From Candidatus Nealsoniibacteriota bacterium (GTDB lineage Bacteria > Patescibacteriota > Minisyncoccia > Minisyncoccales > PWPS01): a stretch of 43,366 nucleotides of DNA. The notes under the pieces are model-generated. The model was not told where the DNA came from. It saw nothing but the letters and a program-made list of their open reading frames with translations, and made no database searches. Within the stretch, counting starts at the first letter, position 1. The number at the start of each line of letters is the position of its first letter. The stretch covers positions 1-43,366 of the forward strand of contig PUMP01000001.1 in assembly GCA_003551425.1 (NCBI GenBank), given 5' to 3'. The position numbers were made by a program, and so were the translations under genes. Positions 8,049-17,216 of the stretch are shown here, piece by piece.

Positions 8049-9605
8049 TTATTTTCTTTTTAAAGCTTCTCGAAGAGCTTCTTTTAATTTATTAATATTG
8101 CCACCCTCTTTCTTCTTCTCTCCACTTAACGCTTCTTTCAGAGAGAGACTTTTCTTCTCTTCTTTGGGGGCTTTTTCTTTTTTCCTACAAGTCTTACAAA
8201 AAGTAGGCCTTGATTCATCGGGAAGAAAAGGAACTTTTGTTTTTTTACCACAACGTGAGCAAAGCGCATCATATAACTCTTGCTCTTTCGAGTCCACCGG
8301 TTTTTGTAATTGATCGTCAAGCCATCTCTTCAGTTTTTCCTCCAACCTTGTTCTCTCCGTGGCATATCTTTCTCCGGAAACTTTAATAATTTTTTCTGCA
8401 ACCGTATCTTCGGGAATTTGTAACGGCGGTATGGTCTCCGCGGAAAAAGGTCTTCCCGATACTCCGTCTATCATTAGTTTTACATAAATATTCTTTTTGG
8501 GCAAATTTATAAAGTCCTCTATACTTACATCCGGCACAAACTCTTTTTCTAAAACCTCGGCGTCTTCCGAACCGACACGAAAAGAGATAATAGTACCCAC
8601 ATTTCCAAAGATAGCATCTTTCATATAATCACCGGACTTATCATACTCTTCCAACTGTCCTATATACTGATGGCTTAAGGTAAGAGAAAGTCGATATTTT
8701 CTTGCCTCGGAAAGAATATCTACAAAAGATCGCGTGGCAAAATTCTGAAACTCATCTATGTAAAGAAAGAAGTCTTTTCTTTCTTCCTCCGGAATATCAA
8801 CCCTTGCCATAGCGGCAAGTTGGAGTTTAGTAATAAGCAGCCCTCCCAGGAGAGTGGACTTGTCCTCTCCTATCTTACCTTTGGACAAATTCAAAATTAA
8901 AATCTTTCGATTATCCATTATCTCCTGCATATCAATTGTAGATTTGACTTGCCCTACAATATTACGAATTAAGGGAGAAGATATAAATTGCCCCACCTTG
9001 TTTTGAATGGGAGCCATAGCCTCCGTTGCGTACTGCTTGCTCCAGCTGGCAAACTCTTTTTTCCAGAAAGCTTTCACTACCGGATCGGTTGTTTTTTCCA
9101 CTACCTTTTCTCGAAACTCCGCATCAAACATCATGCGGTTTATTCCGAGAAGTGTGGAGTTAGGATAGTCCAGGAGAGCAAGAATGGTATTATTTAGAAT
9201 ATACTCCATTCGTGCCGACCAAACATCCGGCCACATTTTCTTAAAAACCCCCATTAATCCGGAGGCTACCAGATGACGATACTCTTTATCAACACTTTCC
9301 ATAACATTAAAACCAATAGCTTTGTCCGTGTCCGCCGGATTAAAATAGATCACATCATTTATACGAGAGGAAGGAACATAGTTCAGCAGATTTCTTGCCG
9401 CTTCCCCGTGTGGATCGACAAACCCGACTCCGTCACCTCTTTGTATATCTTGTATCGCCATATTCTCTAAAAGAACCGTCTTTCCCATCCCCGTTTTACC
9501 TATTGAATAAATATGGCGCCTGCGATCATCTCTTTTAATACCAAACTTCCGCCTTTTATTACGGTAATTGGTATATCCTAAATATGTGATATCGTTTTCA
9601 TTCAT
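8049..9605 (-). CDS. HerA/VirD4-type coupling ATPase with C-terminal zinc ribbon
   Basis: A 518-residue hexameric-type ATPase with Walker A GKTGMGKT (36-43), FVDPHGEA and Walker B YIDEFQNF (282-289), followed by the ARKYRLSLTLSHQYIGQL segment typical of VirD4/TraG coupling proteins. The C-terminus has CSRC and CKTC pairs forming a zinc ribbon, then a Lys/Glu-rich helical tail. Coupling ATPases feed DNA or protein substrates into type IV secretion channels. No other secretion gene is present except the membrane protein just upstream (8-base gap), so the two probably act together. DNA transport or uptake is an inference. Confidence 0.85.
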   Translation of the reverse strand: MNENDITYLGYTNYRNKRRKFGIKRDDRRRHIYSIGKTGMGKTVLLENMAIQDIQRGDGVGFVDPHGEAARNLLNYVPSSRINDVIYFNPADTDKAIGFNVMESVDKEYRHLVASGLMGVFKKMWPDVWSARMEYILNNTILALLDYPNSTLLGINRMMFDAEFREKVVEKTTDPVVKAFWKKEFASWSKQYATEAMAPIQNKVGQFISSPLIRNIVGQVKSTIDMQEIMDNRKILILNLSKGKIGEDKSTLLGGLLITKLQLAAMARVDIPEEERKDFFLYIDEFQNFATRSFVDILSEARKYRLSLTLSHQYIGQLEEYDKSGDYMKDAIFGNVGTIISFRVGSEDAEVLEKEFVPDVSIEDFINLPKKNIYVKLMIDGVSGRPFSAETIPPLQIPEDTVAEKIIKVSGERYATERTRLEEKLKRWLDDQLQKPVDSKEQELYDALCSRCGKKTKVPFLPDESRPTFCKTCRKKEKAPKEEKKSLSLKEALSGEKKKEGGNINKLKEALREALKRK

Positions 9606-9613
9606 AATTTTAG

Positions 9614-10957
9614 CTACTCTTCTACGGGAAGATCATAAGGAGCTTCTCTCTTCTTTGCGTCAACACGAGAAATAGCGGACGGAGGAGAGACAGTGCGCGA
9701 AGGAAAGTGAAAAATAGTAGCAAGTTCGGACGTGCTAAGGTGATAAGTAGCTCCTTTCACCTCAAGAGGATCAAAAGCAGGGTCACGATTTATATAATTA
9801 CGGAACATAGATCTTTTTTTAGTATAAAGACGGCGTTCTCGGAACCAAAACCAATCATACCAATTCTGCTTGACCTTGGTGATCGTTTTCCCCCAAGGAA
9901 TCATCATGTTCATGTTGTTGGTGTTGAATTCATTAAAATAACTCATCGGTATCTTCGGTCTTCCTCCTTGGAAACTGTCTCTCTTTGTTACATAAACATA
10001 ACGTATAAAAGTTTTAAAAACATGCTTTGACATTTTATGCTCTATCCCCTTTAAAATTTCTTTTTCTCCGCTAGTAAGCTTCATCTCGGGATACGCCTCT
10101 TCTTCCGCTTTTTCCTCTCCTACTTTCGGTTCCGGCAAAAATATCTTTATAATCTCTTGTCCTACTTCTCTTAGTATGGACTTTGGAGACGAGGGAGCCT
10201 TTCTTCCGGCAATTTTTTGACACTCCGCTTTCGCTTTATCAAAAAATCCTGTTTCAAGATTCGTAACCGGCCTTACTCCAATCTGAATCCATATCTGCTC
10301 TCCCGGACCGAGCTTACTAAGCCCCTCCATAAGAGCCGATATCGGATCAATTCTCTTTTCTTCCTTAGTCTCCCTTTCTGATTCAAAATCGGTATAAATT
10401 TTAATCGGATAGCAGTCATCTTTAACCATTGTATAGTCGGTACCCCACACATCCCATTCTTTGTTGGGAATGTCTTGCGGAACTTTTTTCGTATAATCTT
10501 CTACTTCTTCAATTTCTGCATCCGGATACTGGGCATAAATATGAGTTTCAAAAACATCTCTTTGTTTTTCCGGGATACGCATTAAAAAGTGTGGCACTCC
10601 CTCAATAGCCGCTATCTCCAAAGAAAAAGACAAACAATCCTCTCCTTTCCAATATTTTTCAAACCAATTGGGATCGACGTAAACTTGCCAAAGACCGGTA
10701 AGTACCGTTTCCATGGCTCGCATCGGCTTTAGGTTTTCCGAGGGAAGACGAATTTCAATCAATGTCATCGGGTTTTCGGTAGACAGCCACACGACGACAC
10801 GCCAAAAACGCCAATGAAATTTAAATATGGGATATAAAATAAAAGGCAAAGGAAGCCACCACCAGGTCGCCACTATTTCCCATATAACCTGTAAATAAGG
10901 CGCAGTCACTTCGTACCACGCCTCAAACATTTCGTTAAGCCAGGGTATATTTCCCAT
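9614..10957 (-). CDS. Large membrane-anchored partner of the coupling ATPase
   Basis: The 447-residue protein has an aromatic-rich membrane segment (about 22-55, with WWWLPLPFILYPIFKF), then a long soluble domain with EIRLPSENLKPMRAMETVL and SYFNEFNTNNMN. The soluble part looks cytoplasmic. I associate this gene order (membrane protein followed by DUF87/TraG-like ATPase) with CPR genomes but recognise no characterised function. The likely role is a membrane anchor or channel component for the ATPase encoded next. The ATG overlaps the sigma4-HARE gene by 23 bases and has no visible ribosome binding site; an internal Met (MFEAWYEV) is a possible alternative start. Confidence 0.6.
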   Translation of the reverse strand: MGNIPWLNEMFEAWYEVTAPYLQVIWEIVATWWWLPLPFILYPIFKFHWRFWRVVVWLSTENPMTLIEIRLPSENLKPMRAMETVLTGLWQVYVDPNWFEKYWKGEDCLSFSLEIAAIEGVPHFLMRIPEKQRDVFETHIYAQYPDAEIEEVEDYTKKVPQDIPNKEWDVWGTDYTMVKDDCYPIKIYTDFESERETKEEKRIDPISALMEGLSKLGPGEQIWIQIGVRPVTNLETGFFDKAKAECQKIAGRKAPSSPKSILREVGQEIIKIFLPEPKVGEEKAEEEAYPEMKLTSGEKEILKGIEHKMSKHVFKTFIRYVYVTKRDSFQGGRPKIPMSYFNEFNTNNMNMMIPWGKTITKVKQNWYDWFWFRERRLYTKKRSMFRNYINRDPAFDPLEVKGATYHLSTSELATIFHFPSRTVSPPSAISRVDAKKREAPYDLPVEE

Positions 10958-11903
10958 CAGGAGTTCTTATAAAATACTTTTTATTACTTAAGTTTTGAAT
11001 AATGGTGTTCTTTTTCACTATTCTTTGCTCTGTAACAAGGTCAACTATTTTATCTTTCTCAAGAGATCCTTCTTTTTTTAAGATATTACAGATCACGTCT
11101 TTTACTTCCCCGGGGACATATCCCCACTTGGAAAGAGCATAAATCCCTCTCCCCACGAGAACAAAACGCGGATCTTTGATAAGTTCATTATGAACGGTTT
11201 GCGAGTTAGCTTCTTCTCCAATAAGCTTGGTTACTTCTTTAAAATGAAGGGGTTTGTTTACTTTTTTTACGGCAAGATAAGCTTTATCCCTTATTCCTCG
11301 CGGATTAATCTCAGGCCAGTCATGTAGTCCGAACCTTCCTTCGTCATCTTGAGCTAAAAGCTTGGAAACTTCCAAAGAAGATACAAATTTTTCAAAAGAA
11401 ATGTCTTTTCTCACATATAAATCTTCCGGAGAGAGGGCCTGTTTTTTCTCTTCTATTTTTTGGTAGCTTTCTTCTATTATATTATTTACAAGAACAATAA
11501 CTTCTTCGTTTTCCGCCCAGAAAGAATAGGTTTTTTCCGTTTCGGGAACTCGGACTAAATTATCAACAAAATTTAAAAGAAATACGATATAATTTTTATC
11601 TCCTCCCTCTTCGTTTAAAGATTCGATAAAAAGGTCTTCTCTTTTTAGACCTCCAAAAGACTTTATCTTTTCATCAAAAATACTAAAGAAATCCTTGTAT
11701 TCCACCGCCTTTTCTTTTATCTGCTTCACGGCGTCATTTTCGATTTGCCGAACCCTTTCCCGCGTAACCTGATAACTCTCCCCGATAAACTCCAATGTTT
11801 CTTTCTCTTCTCCTCCCAAACCATAACGGCGCATAACAATATCTTTATTTCTTTCAGGAAGAGCTTGAAGCAATTCCTCACAAATTTTTTGGTATTTTGT
11901 CAT
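10935..11903 (-). CDS. Sigma-region-4/HARE-HTH regulator
   Basis: The N-terminus carries a sigma-70 region 4 helix-turn-helix (RYGLGGEEKETLEFIGESY, then TRERVRQIENDAVKQIKEKA), the part that reads -35 boxes. There is no region 2, so it cannot open promoters alone. A helical middle follows, then near residues 210-320 a HARE-HTH type domain (RGIRDKAYLAVKKVNKPLH, FKEVTKLIGEE, GRGIYALSKWGY), the fold also found in the RNA polymerase delta subunit. It may recruit or modulate RNA polymerase. It lies between secF and the ATPase partner gene; no promoter was identified with confidence. Confidence 0.75.
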   Translation of the reverse strand: MTKYQKICEELLQALPERNKDIVMRRYGLGGEEKETLEFIGESYQVTRERVRQIENDAVKQIKEKAVEYKDFFSIFDEKIKSFGGLKREDLFIESLNEEGGDKNYIVFLLNFVDNLVRVPETEKTYSFWAENEEVIVLVNNIIEESYQKIEEKKQALSPEDLYVRKDISFEKFVSSLEVSKLLAQDDEGRFGLHDWPEINPRGIRDKAYLAVKKVNKPLHFKEVTKLIGEEANSQTVHNELIKDPRFVLVGRGIYALSKWGYVPGEVKDVICNILKKEGSLEKDKIVDLVTEQRIVKKNTIIQNLSNKKYFIRTPDGKYTLA

Positions 11904-11945
11904 ATTAAGGGTTTATTAAAAAAATAAAGCTTGTTAATTTATACC

Positions 11946-12842
11946 TTATTTCTTCTTGTCGGTCAAATTATTCCAATCAAAAACAAGCGGAGCGGCAAGA
12001 AAGATTGAAGAATATGTTCCCAGTACAACCCCCAAGACAAGCGTAAGTATGAAATAAAAAAGAGTAGTGCCTCCTAAAATTAAAAGCGCAAGAAGTACAA
12101 ACAGGGTTGTTAGGGATGTACTGATAGATCTTCCGATTGTCTCGTTGAGACTTACATCAACTATTTCTTTTAACTCTTTCTCTTCTTTGTGTTTTTGTAA
12201 GTTCTCTCGTATACGGTCAAAAATAACGACCGTATCATTTATTGAATACCCGAGGGTCGTAAGCAAGGCTACCGCGATCGGTATAGTAACTTGAACTTCC
12301 AAAAAATACCCCAAAAAAGCAAAGATACCAAGAATAATAAGGATGTCATGGAGAAAGGCAACGGAAGTGGCAACTACTCCGTATTTGGTAGAGTTTATTG
12401 AGCCATCTTCTTCTTTGAAGCTAATTGCTATATATAAGATTACAAGAAGAGAAGCTATTACAACGGCAAAAATCGACCTGTGTCTCAACTCTTCTCCTAT
12501 TGTCGGTCCGATAGCTTCAAAGTGTGGCTCTTGAGGAGCTCCCGGCAATGTTTCCATAATACGTTCATACGTCTTTTCGTCGGCTTCTTCGGTTCTAATG
12601 AGCACGCCTTTTTCTCCCAACGGCTGTACTTGCGTCTCTTGCAAATCAACGCCTCTTAAGTTTTCTCTTATCTCTTCTATCGGAGGCCGTTCTTCTTCAT
12701 ACTTAACCTCCAGCATGCTTCCTCCGGCAAACTCTATTCCGGGAAGAAGCCCAAAAGTAAGAATAGCCCCTATGCTAAGTAAAACTAAAAGCGCACTAAA
12801 AATATAATAAATTTTTCTATGTTTGATAAAATTAAAAATCAT
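11946..12842 (-). CDS. secF: Protein translocase subunit SecF
   Basis: SecF works with SecD to drive late steps of protein export using the proton gradient. The N-terminal helix is followed by LPGIEFAGGSMLEV and a periplasmic-type domain, then five helices containing LTTLGYSINDTVVIFDRIRENL and GRSISTSLTTLFVLLALLIL, the family signatures. An in-frame TTG lies at 12848, but the ATG at 12842 forms a 4-base ATGA overlap with the secD stop and is the likely start. The 298-residue length is typical. Confidence 0.95.
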   Translation of the reverse strand: MIFNFIKHRKIYYIFSALLVLLSIGAILTFGLLPGIEFAGGSMLEVKYEEERPPIEEIRENLRGVDLQETQVQPLGEKGVLIRTEEADEKTYERIMETLPGAPQEPHFEAIGPTIGEELRHRSIFAVVIASLLVILYIAISFKEEDGSINSTKYGVVATSVAFLHDILIILGIFAFLGYFLEVQVTIPIAVALLTTLGYSINDTVVIFDRIRENLQKHKEEKELKEIVDVSLNETIGRSISTSLTTLFVLLALLILGGTTLFYFILTLVLGVVLGTYSSIFLAAPLVFDWNNLTDKKK

Positions 12843-14239
12843 AACCAAAGTTTTCTTATCTTCCCCAGTTTACTCTCTCCAAGTACATTGAGAAAACCAC
12901 GAGTAATAATCATCGCTGTAAAAATACTTACCAAGAGTCCGATAATAAGCGTAACGGCAAATCCGCGAACAAAGCTGGTGGTAATAAAGAAGAGTATAAC
13001 CGCTACCATAAGAGTGGTAAAATTACCGTCCCTGATAGAGGGCCAAGCTCTGTTGTAACCTTCCTCTATTCCTTTTTTAAGGCTGTTTCCTTTTCTCATC
13101 TCCTCTTTCATGCGAGAAAAAATAAGAACGTTAGCGTCAATTGCCATCCCTACGGAAAGAATAAATCCCGCCAATCCGGAAAGAGTAAGGTTGATGGGAA
13201 TAACTTGAAAAAAGAAAAGCACTAAAAGTCCGTAAATAGAAAGTGAAACTGCAGACACTACTCCCGCTAAGCGATAAACAAACGCCATGAAGGTAATAAT
13301 GAGTATAAATCCTATCATTCCGGCATAAAGGTAAGCATTAAAAGAATCTTCTCCCACCTCGGGGCCAATGCTTTGCTGTGAAAGAAGGTTTATAGGAACA
13401 GGAAGCGCGCCAATACGAAGGTCACGGGCTATCTCCTGCGCTTCTTTAATCGTGAAATCTCCTGTAATTTGCGCCTCTCCTCCGCTAATTTTTTCTTCTA
13501 CTCTTGCTCTCTGTAACAACTCTCCGTCTAAAAAAGTTGCCAAACTTTCTCCAATATTACGCTCGGTTATCTCCTCAAAAAGAACGGCCCCTTCTTCTGT
13601 AAAGCGGAGAGTAATAAAGGGTTCGTTGGTAACATGATGAAAAGAAACTCCGGCACTTTCAAGATGTCTTCCGGTAAGATCGGTTGTTTCAAAAGGATCT
13701 TCCAAAGCAACTTCCCAGTTTTCGATATCGCTCTCCTCAAGCTTTCCGAAGTCTTCCGAAGTGATCTCCATTAACGGCTTACCCAAGAAATCTTCTACCT
13801 CTTCTATTTTCTCTTTTTTCTCGGGAGTAATCTCACGAAAATCCAAGAAAGGTGTCTCTCCTATAACGTTTATCGCTTCTTCCAGGTCATGTGCTCCGGG
13901 AATCTCCACTATTAATCTCTCCCCCGTTACTCTTACATAAGCATCCGCTATTCCGTAAAGGTCAACTCTCCTCTCGATAAGATTGCGAAGGCCTTCCATG
14001 CGTTGTTCTCTATTTTCTGCAGGAACATCAGAAAAATCAGCCTCATAAACAAGATGAGCTCCTCCTTGGAGGTCAAGCCCAAATTGAAAATCCCTTTCCT
14101 GAAGTTGCGGGACGGTAAAAGGTAATTTTTCGTTTATAGTAACAACCCCCTTATTGAAATAAGCAGGAAACGTAATGATATAAACCAAAAACGTAAGAAG
14201 GATTATTAGCAATGCTGTTGTTTTCTTGTCTTCAAACAT
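12839..14239 (-). CDS. secD: Protein translocase subunit SecD
   Basis: Partner of SecF. It has an N-terminal helix, the FGLDLQGGAHLVYEADFSD signature, a P1 domain with LIERRVDLYGIADAYVRVTG and VEIPG, and a C-terminal six-helix block with LSGLAGFILSVGMAIDANVL and RDGNFTTLMVAVILFF. The 466-residue length fits. A strong promoter begins immediately after the secA stop codon and the ATG lies seven bases after its -10 box, so secDF should be made as a leaderless message separate from secA. Confidence 0.96.
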   Translation of the reverse strand: MFEDKKTTALLIILLTFLVYIITFPAYFNKGVVTINEKLPFTVPQLQERDFQFGLDLQGGAHLVYEADFSDVPAENREQRMEGLRNLIERRVDLYGIADAYVRVTGERLIVEIPGAHDLEEAINVIGETPFLDFREITPEKKEKIEEVEDFLGKPLMEITSEDFGKLEESDIENWEVALEDPFETTDLTGRHLESAGVSFHHVTNEPFITLRFTEEGAVLFEEITERNIGESLATFLDGELLQRARVEEKISGGEAQITGDFTIKEAQEIARDLRIGALPVPINLLSQQSIGPEVGEDSFNAYLYAGMIGFILIITFMAFVYRLAGVVSAVSLSIYGLLVLFFFQVIPINLTLSGLAGFILSVGMAIDANVLIFSRMKEEMRKGNSLKKGIEEGYNRAWPSIRDGNFTTLMVAVILFFITTSFVRGFAVTLIIGLLVSIFTAMIITRGFLNVLGESKLGKIRKLWL

Positions 14240-14246
14240 GCTGTCT

Positions 14247-14275
14247 ATTATGGCATATTTTTAATATTACGTCAA
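14247..14275 (-). promoter_or_regulatory. secDF promoter giving a leaderless mRNA
   Basis: TTGACG-N17-CATAAT, followed by AGACAGC and then the secD ATG. The seven-base gap puts the start codon at or next to the transcription start. Confidence 0.75.
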
Positions 14276-14277
14276 TT

Positions 14278-16746
14278 CTATGCACCGTGACACTTTTTAT
14301 ATTTCTTTCCACTTCCACAAGGACAAGGATCGTTTCTCTTCGCCACTTCTTCACTTTTTCTTTTTATCACAACCCGAGGACCCTCTGCTCTGGCTTTCGG
14401 TTTTTTAACCCGGAAAATGCGATCCGCTATTTCAGATTCTATATTTTGCATAAGATTATGAAACGCTTGATGCCCTTCACGCTTATACTCCACAAGAGGA
14501 TCTTTCTGCCCGTAAGCTCGTAATCGCACCGACTCGCGAAGCTCGTCCATCATAGTAAGATGGTCTTTCCATAAGAAATCCATTGTGCGCAGCACAACGA
14601 ATCTTTCCAACTTTTTCATCTCTTCCTCTCCTATTTCTTTTTCCTTTTCTTTATATTCTTTTTCGCTATAACCGTGCTTTTTTATAATCTCCAAGATATA
14701 AGCACGAAGACTTTGGGAGTCGCTTGCATCAGCTCTTTTTAAGATATCGTTTCGAAGCCTATAGAACCTCTCTCTGTGCTTAAATAAAACCTCATCATAT
14801 TTAAGAACATGCTTTCTGGAATCAAAGTGATGTCCTTCAACCTTCTTCTGCGCCGATTCAATAATACCAGAAACAAAACGCATATCTATGGGCTGATCTT
14901 CGGGAAGATTAAAACGTTCCATTAAATTCTCAATTTTTTCAGCTCCAAAAATACGCATCAAGTCATCTTCCAGTGATATAAAAAATTGACTTTCCCCGGG
15001 ATCTCCCTGCCTTCCACACCTTCCCCTTAACTGATCATCTATTCTTCGCGCTTCGTGACGCTCGGTTCCTAAGACATAAAGACCGCCGGCATTACGCACC
15101 TTTTCTGCCTCTTCCTTGTCGGGAGGATTTCCTCCTAAAACAATATCCACCCCTCTTCCCGCCATATTGGTAGCTACCGTAACCGCGCCAAACCTTCCCG
15201 CTTGAGCGATAATTTCCGCTTCCCTCGCGTGGTTTTTTGCATTAAGAATCTCATGAGGAATGCCGGAGCGGTTAAGCATCTTGGATATAATTTCGTTTTT
15301 TTCAATAGATACCGTTCCGATCAATACGGGTTGCCCATTTTCATGTCTCTCTTTTACCTCTTTTACTACGGCCTCAAACTTACCCATCTCTTTTTTATAA
15401 ATCAAGTCGGGTAAAGATTTGCGAATAAGGGGCTTGTTGGTCGGAATAACTATCACCTCCATGCCGTACACTTTAAAAAACTCTTCGGCAGAGGTAAGTG
15501 CGGTACCTGTCATTCCGGATAATTTATCATACATGCGAAACAAGTTCTGAAAAGTAACACTTGCCATTGTGTTTGATTCCGGTCTTATTTCCGTTCCCTC
15601 TTTCGCCTCTATCGCTTGATGCAATCCTCCCGACCATCTTCTTCCGGGCATAAGCCTTCCCGTAAAGTCATCAACAATAATAATCTCTCCGTCCTTTATA
15701 ACATAGTGCTTATCTTTTTCATAAAGCGGCCTTCCTGTTTGCGGAGCTTTTGCTTGTGCGCGAAGAGCTTGCTCTAAATAATACACCGAGTTCATTCCTT
15801 TCTCGTCATAAATATTCTCTACTTTCAATATTCCTTCAACCTTGGATATCCCTTCATCGGTAAGCGTTACCGCTTTTTCTTTTTCGTGCACTTCGTAATC
15901 CTTCCCGGGAACAAGCATAGGGACAATACGAGAAAACTCTTTATACATCTCTTTTTTATTTTCAAAATCCTCTCCCTCTTCAGGAACAGAGATAATAAGA
16001 GGGGTTCTCGCCTCATCAATCAAAACGGAATCAACTTCATCTATCACCGCATAATGAAAACCTCGTTGCACTTGATCTTGCAAACTTGGCGCCATATTGT
16101 CCCGTAAGTAATCAAAGCCAAATTGGTTGTTGCTTCCGTAAGTTATATCAGCCGCATAAGCCTCTTTCCTGCTGCAAGGACGAAGAAAATCTTCTTCTAC
16201 TCGAAAAGATCCGAGCTTATCACGGACTTCATCCTTCTTTTCATCCCCCGCCTTATAATCAGGATCGTAAATAAAAGACTGCCTGTCGTTTATGCATCCC
16301 ACGGAGAGCCCCAACAAATGATATATCTGGCCCATCCAGACCGTATCTCTTCGCGCCAAATAATCATTTACCGTTATTACATGAACACCTTTTCCCGTAA
16401 GTGCGTTTAAAAAAATGGGGGCGGTAGCGGAAAGCGTCTTTCCTTCACCGGTCTTCATCTCCGCAACTTTTCCTTGGTGAAGAACAACTCCTCCTACGAG
16501 CTGCACATCGTAATGCCTTTCTCCCAGCGTATACCTGGCTACCTCCCTGACAAGAGCGTAAGCTTCCGGGAGAAGGTTATCGAGATCTTCTTTTTCTGCT
16601 CTCTTGCGAAGTTCTTCGGATTTCTCCTTAATTCTCTCCGGAGAAAGATCTTTTATCTCTTTTTCGTTTATCTCGGAAACAACAGGCCAAATCTTTTTCA
16701 AGTTTTTTTCATTCGGGTCGCCAAATATTTTTTGAAAAAAAGACAT
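14278..16746 (-). CDS. secA: Preprotein translocase ATPase SecA
   Basis: SecA pushes unfolded preproteins through SecYEG using ATP. Of the 822 residues, the N-terminal part shows MKTGEGKTLSATAP (Walker A), DYLARRD, the Walker B VIDEVDSVLIDEARTPLIIS, then ATNMAGRGVDI, LGTERHEARRIDDQLRGRCGRQGDPG and the helical scaffold. It ends with RNDPCPCGSGKKYKKCHGA, a zinc-binding tail that in other bacteria contacts SecB or ribosomes. One base separates it from raiA; AAGAAGAG before the ATG is only a weak ribosome site. Confidence 0.98.
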   Translation of the reverse strand: MSFFQKIFGDPNEKNLKKIWPVVSEINEKEIKDLSPERIKEKSEELRKRAEKEDLDNLLPEAYALVREVARYTLGERHYDVQLVGGVVLHQGKVAEMKTGEGKTLSATAPIFLNALTGKGVHVITVNDYLARRDTVWMGQIYHLLGLSVGCINDRQSFIYDPDYKAGDEKKDEVRDKLGSFRVEEDFLRPCSRKEAYAADITYGSNNQFGFDYLRDNMAPSLQDQVQRGFHYAVIDEVDSVLIDEARTPLIISVPEEGEDFENKKEMYKEFSRIVPMLVPGKDYEVHEKEKAVTLTDEGISKVEGILKVENIYDEKGMNSVYYLEQALRAQAKAPQTGRPLYEKDKHYVIKDGEIIIVDDFTGRLMPGRRWSGGLHQAIEAKEGTEIRPESNTMASVTFQNLFRMYDKLSGMTGTALTSAEEFFKVYGMEVIVIPTNKPLIRKSLPDLIYKKEMGKFEAVVKEVKERHENGQPVLIGTVSIEKNEIISKMLNRSGIPHEILNAKNHAREAEIIAQAGRFGAVTVATNMAGRGVDIVLGGNPPDKEEAEKVRNAGGLYVLGTERHEARRIDDQLRGRCGRQGDPGESQFFISLEDDLMRIFGAEKIENLMERFNLPEDQPIDMRFVSGIIESAQKKVEGHHFDSRKHVLKYDEVLFKHRERFYRLRNDILKRADASDSQSLRAYILEIIKKHGYSEKEYKEKEKEIGEEEMKKLERFVVLRTMDFLWKDHLTMMDELRESVRLRAYGQKDPLVEYKREGHQAFHNLMQNIESEIADRIFRVKKPKARAEGPRVVIKRKSEEVAKRNDPCPCGSGKKYKKCHGA

Positions 16747-16747
16747 T

Positions 16748-17149
16748 CTACTCTTCTTGAGTTCTCATTTTTTTAAAAGCTTGCTCTCCCTTCTTGCGTT
16801 TAGTTCCTATCTTGTTTTTATATTCTTTGACTTGGCGTTCCAATTCATATTTTACTTCGTCTATCGAGGCTTTTACCGTTTCGGAAACATCTTCCGCTTT
16901 TATGGTTTTCCCCGGAAGAATCATTTGTGCTTCCGTTCTAAAAATCCTTCCCTTTCCTTCTCCGGTAACTCTTTCTATCTCAACCTCCAAGATAATACGA
17001 TCCACTTCCTCTCCAACACGCTCTTGATCTTGAAGCTCTTTCTCCAAAAGAGCGGGAAGAAAGCGACAAGCGGAAGTAAGTTTTTTCTCTGCATACTCCT
17101 TAAGATGATCGGTAACCTCGATATTTTTTGTTCTTATTGAGATCTCCAT
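16748..17149 (-). CDS. raiA: Ribosome hibernation factor of the HPF/RaiA type, short
   Basis: The protein starts MEISIRTKNIEVTDHLKEYAEKKL and keeps the beta-alpha-beta fold of the family that occupies the 30S decoding region and silences ribosomes. With 133 residues it has only the N-terminal domain and a basic tail (KNKIGTKRKKGEQAFKKMR), not the dimerising domain of long HPF. An insertion around residues 35-45 is unusual for the family. Position directly before secA matches the hpf-secA order seen in many Firmicutes. A weak TAAAAT box lies about 40 bases upstream. Confidence 0.8.
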   Translation of the reverse strand: MEISIRTKNIEVTDHLKEYAEKKLTSACRFLPALLEKELQDQERVGEEVDRIILEVEIERVTGEGKGRIFRTEAQMILPGKTIKAEDVSETVKASIDEVKYELERQVKEYKNKIGTKRKKGEQAFKKMRTQEE

Positions 17150-17216
17150 AAATAAAAATTATTAAAGCGAATAATCAGTAAAAGCATTTTATCACAAGAA
17201 AGATAAATAACAAAAA

